From Mimachlamys varia (Eukaryota > Mollusca > Bivalvia > Pectinida > Pectinidae), in NCBI GenBank assembly GCA_947623455.1, contig OX392529.1, positions 54,331,186 through 54,395,185 on the forward strand: a DNA stretch of 64,000 bases, given 5' to 3'. Under the pieces are notes generated by a model. The model did no database searches, was not told the DNA's origin, and saw nothing but the letters and a program-made list of their open reading frames with translations. Each line of letters opens with the position of its first letter. Position 1 is the first letter of the stretch. Shown piece by piece: positions 10,053 to 22,000 of the stretch. The translations under genes were made by a program, and so were the position numbers.

Positions 10053-13000
10053 TTTTCTTAACCATCAAATTCTCTTTGCAGGGTCCAGGTATGAGATTAG
10101 TGATCATGTTGACCAAACGGAACTGTTGGCAGAGTTAGAGAGGAGGAAAAAGGTGCCGTATTCTATGATTTTATGTGAAAAATTATTCCTGTTCTCTTTC
10201 ATATCTGGATCAACATATACCTAATAATATATATATATATCTACAGTAAAACCCAACTTACTCAAACTTTTGGGGACTTGATCCATAATTTGAGGAATAT
10301 TAATATATGGTATTCCAGTAATCCAAGGTTGGTTGAATATGTATGAACTCGGTTGGGACCAAACACTGGTAACCCTTAAAGGCCTAATGAAACAAACTGT
10401 TCGATGAATGATGGGGTATGCAAGTTAAGCAAGATCAAGTAAGTGGGGTTTATCTGTATTACTTTGTTCCTTTTCCAGATCTATTGCTAAAAATGAGAAA
10501 AAAATATCAATTTACATTTCTTCAAGATTTTCATAGTTAGAATGTCCATGGAAAATTGAAGTTTAACAAAAGACTGTTCAAAATAAAAGTTGTTCATATG
10601 AATGTATTGGATTTTGCAGGCACGCCACATCCATGTGTCTACAGATGACGCTGAGGTGAAAGCCAGTCTACGACAGCTAGCAGAACCAATATGTAAATAC
10701 TTCAACTCATATATCTCAAAGTACTACTTCTTTTTTAAGTAATCAAGAAATACCAGGTTATAACCTGTTCTGTGTCAATATACAAATCTTATTATCTGAA
10801 GAACATGTATACCATATTCACTGCAATTAGCACCCCTCCCCCTATAGTACCCCTCTCCCTCCTGCAGAGGTATTAATTTTATTTAAGTGCTCCTACCAAT
10901 CGTGACACAAATTAAGATTCTTTTTAACTGTACGACAAACCTCGACTCTGTGGGCATGTTTACAAGAAAAAAAACACCTTTAAATATCCGTAATATGTGT
11001 ACAATAGTATCGCACATCATGAGTACTACCCATTCTTGTCATAATACATTGTACTTATTTACTTTATAAAAACAATGTTTTTTGTCATATCCTTATTTTT
11101 TTAATCCCAATAAGCGCATCCTTTGGAATCAATTTTTTAGGCGCACTGGGTGCGAAATACAGCGAATATGGTAACACTGTTAACCATGAAGCCATTTTTT
11201 TTCCGATGGAAAAAGAAAGTTTTTTCATCTTGTGAAGTTCATCGATTTTTCAAATGTTAGTATTAATCACATACTAATTACATCATTCAATATTCAGTAA
11301 AGATCTTATATATGCAGTGATCAATCTAAGTACGAGTCCCGAGTCCAGTACTCATAAAAATATGAAAGGACTCATAGAAATTCTGGAAATGCTTCAATTT
11401 AACGTTGTGGGACCCATTGTTTTCAGCAATGTGTACAAAAAGGACCCATGAAAATAAATTGTAAATTGACCACTGTATATGCGATAAAACCTATTTTGAT
11501 TTGGTGATGTAATTTTGTAAAAGTTATCTCCCTTATTTGTTGTATGCTTGTAGGCTTGTTTGGAGAGGGCCCTGCTGACAGAAGAGAGAGACTTAAAAAG
11601 ATTCTGGCACAGATTGGTGAGGATGCCCTGAAACAAAAGAAAGAAGATGAGATACAACTCAAGAAGAAAAAGGCAGAGGTATGCCTTTTTCATCTGCTGC
11701 CTCCAGAAATATTTTATTCTTTATAACAGCATCCTCGATATCCAGTGGTTACACTCACCTACTCTCTCTACACCCCTGGAATATGTCCTGGCAAAACTGA
11801 AGGCACGCTTAAGTTAAAAATAATCCTGACCTGCAATCGCTAGGCTGATGCCTGTCTTTTGAAGATTACAAAGGAGTTGCAACTGACTTCAAAGCCTGTT
11901 AGTTTTATGTGACTTCAAGATTCTTTTGATGTACATGAAAGAGTCAATCCAGTGCTTTTGCATCATCAACAAGGTGGCACCCATGGAGTCTACAGTTTTG
12001 CCATTACATATTTCAGGGGTGTAGAGAGTGTAGGTGAGTGTAACCCCTGGATATCGAGGATGATGTAACAGATGTGATTGATAAAGTTAACATTGTCTGT
12101 CTAACCCATGTTAGAATTTAAATTCTCAAAGAAATTGAATCTTTGATATTGACTTAACATGGAAACATGTATAGCACTTCAAAACATGTTTGTAATCAAT
12201 TGTGAAAGAATTTTGAAACTATATGCAGATGGACTTTGTTTTCTGCATAAAGTTTTATCAAGAAAATATTTTTTTTTAACTGGTTTGTGATGTTGATGTT
12301 TAAGTAAGACTTTCTCAATGACTTTTTTTGCACAGGAGAATATAACTTGGTACCATGAAGGTTCCGAGAGTTTAAAAGAGGCCCGCTACTGGCTAGCTCA
12401 GTATTCAATACCAAGGTAAGGCCCGCTACTGGCTAGCTCAGTATTCTATACCAAGATAAGGCCCGCTCCTGGCTAGCTCAGTATTCTATACCAAGGTAAG
12501 GCCCCCTACTGGCCAGCTCAGTATTCTATACCAAGGTAAGGCCCGCTACTGGCTAGCTCAGTATTCTATATCAAGGTAAGGCCCGCTACTGGCTAGCTCA
12601 GTATTCTATATCAAGGTAAGGCCCGCTACTGGCTAGCTCAGTATTCTATATCAAGGTAAGGCCCGCTACTGCTCAGCTCAGTATTCTATACCAAGGTAAG
12701 GCCCGCTACTGGCTAGCTCAGTATTCTATATCAAGGTAAGGCCCGCTACTGGCTAGCTCAGTATTCTATACCAAGGTAAGGCCTGCTACTGGCTAGCTCA
12801 GTATTCTATACCAAGGTAAGGCCCGCTACTGGCCAGCTCAGTATTCTATACCAAGGTAAGGCCTGCTACTGGCTAGCTCAGTATTCTATACCAAGGTCAT
12901 AGGTGTTAACCTCTGAAACCTCCACTGAGAGAGATCTCCCTCTTTCCATATTTCAAATGAGAGAGAAAGTGTGTGAATGCGACTGAAGCTGCATTGCTCA

Positions 13001-16000
13001 ATTTGTCTTTCCCTTATATGTATCAAAATAACTTCACAAAGTATTCATTTGATCCAGACACACCTGTTATGGTCATTACACATACTCTGCAGTAACTAGG
13101 AGATCATTTGATCACAGGATGTAGATTTTGAGTGTGTGTGAGTTTGGACTTGGATGAGGGAGATTTCGGGGGAGATTGGTAAATTTTGGTCAAAATGAGG
13201 GAGTCTCCCTCGTAATGAGGGAGGGTTAACTGGTATGCAGGGTAAGGTCCCAGGGATATACATAACACTGTACTCCCAAACTGTTCTTGGTGTGAAAGTA
13301 AGCATGAACTAGAAATATTTCCAGACCTATATAATTATACAGTAAAGCCCAATAACTTAAGCCTGGTTTATTTGAATACCTCTCATTCGTCATACAGTTC
13401 GTTAGGTCCTGACTGAGTCCGTACGTATTCAACCAACCTCAGATTACTTGAATACCATGTATTCCTCGAACTCTTGATCAGGTCTCCTCAAGTTGGAGTA
13501 ATTTGGGTTTTGCTGTATGTCATTTCTGGCAGATGTTCTACATTTGGTTTGTTTCCATGTTTATCTTGACGACAGGGCCAAGAACAGACTGATAGCTCAG
13601 AAACAGACGAAGTTCATACCTACCACTCAGAGGAATGCAATGACACAGGACATACAGAAACGTATAGGAGTAAGTATTGGTGTCTATATGTGCATGTGAG
13701 AAATAAGTTTGGTAGAACCCCTGTAAACAAGCTTAAGTATGCTTGAAATTTAAATGTAGCAGTATTTTACTACAATCTGCTAATTATACCCCCTACTTAG
13801 GTAAGAGGGGTATACAGTAATAACTTTATGATACCGTAATTTCTTGCGTATTATGCGCACTCATGTATAGTGCACGGGTGCTTTTTGGGGTCCAAAAATT
13901 GAAAAAAGAAAGTCGGGGGGGGGGGGGGGGAAGGTCAAGTTGGAATGATAACACCAACCAGGTAAGTCGCCAATTAAGGTAAATGAAACAAATACCTTTG
14001 AATGGAAAACTTCGAAAACATAACACATTGCCTCATTAATATGGCATGACGTTGATTGACACCTCGTACCCCCTTCTTGACACTTTCGATTTTCCCTAAA
14101 AAGTATGCACTAGCTATACGCAAGAAATTACGGTATGTGCGTGCGTCCGCGCTTGCATCCATCCAGACCTTGTGCACAACATATCTTAACAACTCCAGGT
14201 CAGATTTGGTTAATATTCACACCATAGCATTACATGGTGAAGGTCTACACCTGATTAGATTTTGATGGTCATTGGTCTATGTTTATGGTCAAAGGTCGCC
14301 GGTGACCACTTTGGGAACAAAAAGCTTGTGTTCCAAGATTTCTCCTGAACTCCTGGATTGATTTGGTTAATATTCACACCATACCATAAGCATCACACTA
14401 TCAAGTTCTATACCTTATTAGCTTTGGTGGTCATCGGTCAACGTTACACCTCAACAGTCGCACTCAATCACTTTATGGGGGGGGGGTATATCTATGATAG
14501 CCCCTGCTCACAGAAAACTCATGCATTTGATCTGGATTACTAATAACTACTAATTACTAATGGGAGGGTCACTAATAGAGAAAGAGGCGATTACTACCGC
14601 GAATACGGTATTACGAATAAATTGACAAGAGGGAAATATTCTAGTACTAAACTACATTAGTTATACCTTCTAATAATTAATTTTCCATTGATTGAATGCA
14701 GATGCAGCTTTCTAATTGGTTGAGATTTTCTTTTCATACCTCTATGAAAAAAAAATCTGAAAATGGCGTAAAAAAGGTGATGTCACAATATGACAATTGA
14801 CGTTGCATATTGATTTGTCAAAAAGAATCTGTTGTTAGATCTGTCAAATTGTACATAGACATGTTTTAAATTTGAAAATGAGTTTCAAAAATTAATTATA
14901 AGTGTTGATGTCAATTATCTTTTAGTTTCATATGGTTATGAAAAAATGTTGCTTGCAAACTTTTGTAAGAATCTGTTACAGATTCATACAGATCGCAAAG
15001 AAAATTTAATCAATGTTTAAATGGTCCATAGTGGTGAAAGGGGTAAACCTACAATCGAACATTAACATCTGTAGATAACAACTGTTAGATATGAAGACGG
15101 GAGACCTGTAAATTTGTAGGATACATGCTGTTTACATAATGTCAGATTTCTTCTTGCAGGCTGTATCTAATGAATGTAGTCAGATTGGTGACAACCGACC
15201 CCTATCATACTGTAACTTCAGTCCGGACGGTAAAATACTGGCAGTGTCCTCGTGGTTAGTATGGCTGAGTAGTTGTAATGTATTTATGATAACAAATTAT
15301 TATGATTTATTTATTCATAGATCCTGTCAATATTATCTGTCATCTGGCAAGCACCTGCTAGGAACTAAAAGACTGATTAACACTGATTTGACAGTATTTC
15401 TTAATAAATGAGGTTGATTCCTTCATCTATAGCAATAAATACTTAGGTGGAATAAGCGTACACATTTGTTATAATTTCTTGTTATTTTATTACAAAACTC
15501 CAAGTCTTAGTGTTTTAAAAGCAGTTTATTGAACTGGTCCCTTTCTGATCCAAAATTAATTAACTTTTATAGAACATTTCTGTGCCTTTAAACTTGTTCA
15601 ATAAGGATCAACAGAAGCAGCCTAAATGAAGTTTTTATCATCTTTTTAACAGGTCTGGTCTTTGTAAGCTGTGGTCAATACCTGACTGTGGGCTGATTAG
15701 GCAACTTAGAGGTGAGTCAATGGCAACCATATAAAGTTTTATGTTGTTTAGATATCGTGGTTACATAACATTTTTCAGGGGAAGTAAAGATATCAGTTGG
15801 GAGTGAGGTATTAGTCCAGAACTAAAATGTGAATGTATTAGTCAGGAGTTAGGGATAGTTAGGAACTGGGTGTGTTAGTCGGGTAAGAGGGGTGTTAGTA
15901 AGGAGAGGGGGATATTAGTCAGGAGCTAAGTGTATAAGTTCGGGAGAGAGGTGTATTAGTAAGGAGAGAGGAATATTATTAGTCAGGAGAGAAGGGTATT

Positions 16001-19000
16001 AGTTAGGAGCTAGGTGTTTTAGTCAGGAGAGAGGAATATTAGTCAGGAGCTAGGTGTATTAGTCAGGAGAGAGGGATATTAGTCAGGAGCTAGGTGTATT
16101 AGTCAGGAGCTAGGTGTATTAGTCAGGAGCTAGGTGTATTAGTCAGGAGCTAGGTGTATTAGTCAGGAGTCAAGAGTGGGGTATTAGTTAGGAGCTATGT
16201 GTATTATTTTGGAGCTAGGTGTATTAGCCAGGAGAGAGGGTATTAGTCAGGAGCTAGTTGTATTAGTTTGGAGCTAGGTGTATTAGTCAGGAGAGAAGGA
16301 TATTAGTCAGGAGAGAAGGATATTAGACAGGTGCTAGGTGTATTAGCCAGGAGAGAGGGATATTAGTCAGGAGCTAGGTGTATTAGTCAGGAGCTAGGTG
16401 TATTAGTCAGGAGCTAGGTGTATTAGTCAGGAGCTAGGTGTATTAGTCAGGAGCTAGGTGTATTAGTCAGGAGCTAGGTGTATTAGTCAGGAGTCAAGAG
16501 TGGGGTATTAGTTAGGAGCTATGTGTATTATTTTGGAGCTAGGTGTATTAGCCAGGAGAGAGGGTATTAGTCAGGAGCTAGTTGTATTAGTTTGGAGCTA
16601 GGTGTATTAGTCAGGAGAGAAGGATATTAGTCAGGAGAGAAGGATATTAGACAGGTGCTAGGTGTATTAGTCAGGAGAGGGGGATATTAGTCAGGAGCTA
16701 GGTGTATTAGTCAGGAGCTAGGTGTATTAGTCAGGAGCTAGGTGTATTAGTCAGGAGCTAGGTGTATTAGTAAGGAGAGGGAGGGATATTAGTCAGGAGC
16801 TAAACAGTCAGGAGGGAGGGATATGCTGTATCTATTTACAGGACATAATGTGATTAGATGCTGTATCTATTTACATGACATAATTTAATTAGATGCTATA
16901 TCTGTTTACAGGACATAATGTGATTACATGCTGTATCTATTTACAGGACATAATGTGATTAGATGCTGTATCTATTTACAGGACATAATGTGATTACATG
17001 CTATATCTGTTTACAGGACATACTGTGATTAGATGCTGTATCTATTTACAGGACATAATTTAATTAGATGCTGTATCTGTTTACAGGACATAACGGCAAT
17101 GTAGGAGCAATAGTGTTTCACCCTCAGGCCACTGTATCCCTAGACGACAAAGCATGCTGTATGGCTTCTTGTGGTCAGGACGGATCGGTCAAGCTCTGGA
17201 ACCTTGTCAGGTTAGGTCAAAATATTCATTTCAATCAACTTCACACAGAGTTATAAAGTATGGCTTCATTTAGTCAAGACAGATTGGTCAAGCTCTGGAG
17301 CCTTGTCAGGTTAGGTCAAAATATTCATTTTAAACTCCTTCACATAGAGTTATAAATAATGTAACCTAATTATGTTTGATTTGGGGTAAGTTGGAGTATG
17401 TTGTTACGAGAAATGTTTGTCCCCATAAAACTTTTGCCTTTACTGGTAAGAGTACCTGTCCACCCAACGTTAGTATAGCTTCTAAAATGAAATACTGTAA
17501 AGTGATCTAGATTGGCTGTCTAATGATCTACAATCTAGATAAGTTCACCCTCGCTTATTACGCCATACGGAGAGCTAAAAAGACGAAAAATTGTTGAGGA
17601 AATATACGGCTAAAAAAACAGTATTTGAATTAGCTCCTGGCTTAAATACAGGACTATTTGCCATAAATCTGTTTTAATCAAGCGAAAAGAAATATTAAGG
17701 AAAAAATGAAGTATTACTGTAAACATACATATTTTAGCGCTGGATGCATTTTGCTGAACTGATTGCGCTCATTTTAATTTCTGTATATTACTTTTGAAAG
17801 AAAGCCTTATGAGTGGGCCAATTCATCATTGCGCTTATCTGTTTTAATTTTGATATGTGTTAAAATTAGAGTATGCCAAAATAAGTACATTAACACAGTA
17901 TATAGACTATTAAACCTTAAACATTGACACAATACTATAATATGTCTTCACTGTATATTTTTGACGGAGAGTAAATCTGACCCCTGATGTTTGTTACAGT
18001 GAGGAACCTATGGCAGACATAGAGGGCCACGCCCCCTACAGAGTGTCCCGCCTAGCCTATCATCCCTCGGGGCGCTTCCTTGGAACCTGCTGGTAAAGTC
18101 TCTTTTGTATTAATCATCCTTAAAAACAAGGATATGGTTTTTAGTTTGTCCATCCATCTGCCGCATATAGCTGTTTGGAATATAATTCCTTTAAATGTTT
18201 ATAGTTTTCAATTAAGATAATACTCGTAGGCAAGTTAAAAGGAGGAGAGCATCTTTAATTTCTCTTAGTTTAGGTACAGAATGTTAGAATGCAAAAGATA
18301 CTTGTGATACTAGGACGCAGTGGCCGAGTGGTTAAGGTGTCACGACATTCTACCACTAGCCCTCCACTTCTGGATTGCGAGTTCGAAACCCATGTGGGTT
18401 AGTTGCAAAGAACTGGCCATAAGTTGATGGTTTTTCCCCGAGTACTCCGGCTTTCTTCCACCTCTGAAACCTGACTCATCTTTAAATGACTCTGGCTGTT
18501 CTGGCTGTTAATAGGACGTAAAACATACATAAACCAAACTTGTGATATTATATGACCAGAGTTGTCATTGTTGTGGTTACTGTCATTTAAGTCAGTATGT
18601 ATATTGTATTTTGTTGACAGTTTTGATAATTCCTGGAGACTTTGGGATTTAGAGGCTCAGGAGGAGATCCTACATCAGGAGGGACACAGTAAACCAGTGT
18701 ATGATATAGCTTTCCAGAACGATGGAGCTCTGTCTGTCACAGGGTAGGCTTTCAGCTCACGTCTTGTGTGAGAGGAATAATATCGAAAATGTTGTAAATA
18801 CTGTTAAAATGAAATTGTTTGCCCTGTCTTTATTGCACCTACTCATGAAAAAATTTGAATTTACCCTGTGTTGAATATATCCTGTTTTGAATTTACTCTG
18901 TTGAATTTACCATGTGTTGAATTTACCCTGTGTTGAATTTACCCTGTGTTGAATTTACCCTGTGTTGAATTTACCCTTTGTTTAATTCGCCCTTTCAAAT

Positions 19001-22000
19001 GTGTGAGTCATAGCGATACCTGTAATATGAAACGTAAGCTTATGTTTGATCAAATATTTGCCTGGTCTTCAATTTGCCCTTCCATTGCAGGGCAAAAATG
19101 GTGAAAATAGAATGAAGGCAAATATTCCAGTTTTACAGTACTTTAGTGGTTTATTCATAATAATGGAATAATATTATATAGGCAAGAAATATAAGCAAAA
19201 TGTCTTTACCTCCCTTTAATTTATTGTTCATCTACACATACCACAATATTACAGGAAACTCTTGATAAAAATATTGTACATAGTAGACAGGGAATATTTG
19301 TGGGAAATTATGCAGTACTCAAAAGCTAGGTCTACCTGTGATGTAGTATAACCCTCAGGGATAATTCTGACTCTTAAAATATATGGGAGAATTTGAGGGA
19401 TCAGCAAAATATCTATGAGATTTTTCTATATAAAGTAATATAATTTTGAATTTCAATGAGATTTCAGGGAAAATATGGGTAAAAATTCCCAAATCTCGCC
19501 CCAAAGTGAACCCTGATTCCTACTTGGGACGCGCTCACTAGTCCGGCAATATCAAGCATGGCAAGGTACTCCATCCTTGATATACAGGGGTTACACTAAC
19601 CTGTACTTTCTACACTCCTGTAATATGTCATAGCAAAAAAAAATTAAAAAATCAGAGAATACCAAAGCGTCAACAAAACCATAATCCAAACTCAAAATTA
19701 AACTAGGGGCAAATAGGAACAGAGGAAAGATTTACATGGAGACTCTCGTAAAAGCACAGTAATAAGACCAGGTGTTCCGGAAGAGTAAGCGTCTTCTGCT
19801 TCATTGGACGACACCGGCCTTGTCAAAATTGAAGGCTCCGTGTGCGCCACCTAATTGATGAGGCAAGAAGACTTTTGATGTACATAAACAATTTCATGGT
19901 CACATAACGGTAAACATTGACAGGCTTTGTGATATCAGTTGCGACTTCTTTATAATCTTCAAAGGAAAGGTTTCAGCCTTGCTAGTGATTGGTCAGGTTT
20001 TTCTACATGAGACCAATCAAACTGCTATCTTTGTGCCTTCAATGTTGCTATGACATACTCCAGGAGTGTAGCGAGTGTAGGCGAGTAATTCCTGGATATT
20101 GAGGATATTTAGGATGGGCACAGTCATGGATGGGTTACCACTTCTATGTTATGATACAGATAAATCTTATACATTAGGAATAGTCAGACATTGGTACTCT
20201 ATGGACATGTTTACGTATGTTAACACAGAGAAATTGTGTTACAGGGGTATGGATGGATTTGGACGAGTCTGGGATCTACGCACTGGACGCTGTATCATGT
20301 TCATGGAAGGTCATCTGAAAAGTGTGCTGGGTGTGGACTTCTCGCCAGACGGGTAAGTAACAGAAAGAATGAACCGCTATTACTTCTCTTGACATAATAC
20401 ATGTAGGTAGGTCACAGATGCTGTAGTATGTCAAGGCTGCCTGCAAAGGTCACAGATTGTATGTCAAGGTTGCCTGTTAAGGTCGTCACAGATTGTATGT
20501 CAAGGTTGCCTGTTAAGGTCAAGGATAAAATGTCAAGGTTACCTGCCAAGCTCACCGACAGTACGTCAGGGCCTGCGACCAATTCTGGTCTCTTGCATTT
20601 CAAGTCAATATTTTAAATTGCTTTGGTTTGGGAGGGAATTTCCATAAACTGGATTATGTCAAAGTAAGTAAGAGAGTAGAAAGCAGGAAGTTCATTAATT
20701 TAGAAAGTGATAATTAGTCCCTCACCAATACTACCGGAGGGTACCATGGATACAGTCCTTTCAATAATGTTAAATACTTTATTTCAAAAAATAAGAAAAA
20801 CTTTCACAACAAAAACGTTAAATATCGTTTAATTTTCAGGTATCACATTGCAACGGGCAGTGAGGATAACACAGCTAAGATTTGGGATCTCCGACAACAC
20901 AAATGTATCTACACCATTCCGGCTCACACCAACCTGGTCTCCAAGGTCAAGTTCCAACGTAAGTCACAGGGCAACACAAGTATATCTAAACCATCCCACC
21001 GCTCACACCGAATCTTTTCTCCAAGGTCAAGTTCCAATGTAAGTCACCGCCCAACACAAGTGCATCTATACCATCCCACCGCCCACACCAACCTTGTCTG
21101 CAGGGTCAAGTTCCAACGTAAGTCAAAGCCCAACACAAGTGTATCTATACCATCCCACCGCTCACACCAAACCTTGTCTGCAGGGTCAAGTTCCAACGTA
21201 AGTCACAGCCCAACACAAGTGCATCTATACCATCCCACCACTCACACCAAACCTTGTCTGCAGGGTCAAGTTCCAACGTAAGTCACTGGCAAACACAAGT
21301 ATCTAAACCATCCCACCGCTCACACCAACCTTGTCTCCAAGGTCAAGTTCCAACGTATGTCACTGCCCAACACAAGTGTATCTATACCATCCCACCGCTC
21401 ACACCAACCTTGTCTCCAAGGTCAAGTTCCAACATAAGTCACAACCCAAAACAAGTGTATCTATACCATCCCACCGCTAACACCAACCTTGTCTCCAAGG
21501 TCAAGTTCCAACGTAAGTCACAACCCAACACAAGTGCATCTATACCATCCCACCGCTCACACAGACCTTGTCTCCAAGGTCAAGTTCCAACGTATGTCAC
21601 TGCCCAACACAAGTGTATCTATACCATCCCACCGCTCACACCAAATTTTGTCTCCAAGGTCAAGTTCCAACGTATGTCACTGCCCAACACAAGTGTATCT
21701 ATACCATCCCACCGCTCACACCAACCTTGTCTCCAAGGTCAAGTTCCAACGTAAGTCACAACCCAAAACAAGTGTATCTATACCATCCCACCTCTCACAC
21801 AGACCTTGTCTCCAAGGTCAAGTTCCAACGTAAGTCACAACCCAACACAAGTTAGTGTATCTATACCATCCCACCCCTCACACAGACCTTGTCTCCAAGG
21901 TCAAGTTCCAATGTATGTCACTGCCCGACACAAGTTTATCTATACCATCCCACCGCTCACACCAACCTTGTCTCCAAGGTCAAGTTCCAACGTAAGTCAC

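Noticed and set aside
12381..12900. Regular repeats resembling a CRISPR array
   Set aside because: Units are head-to-tail with no unique spacers, and each copies the end of a coding exon. The same holds for the arrays at 20880-22096 and 43838-44437.
17260..17357. Second exon 9-like segment (GLVKLW-type blade) as an alternative exon
   Set aside because: It has a donor but no acceptor, key blade residues are changed, and a stop separates it from exon 9; it is a duplication remnant.
18315..18401. Possible tRNA gene with A and B boxes
   Set aside because: It is the head of a SINE: no acceptor-stem pairing, and a SINE body and tail follow that recur elsewhere in the window.
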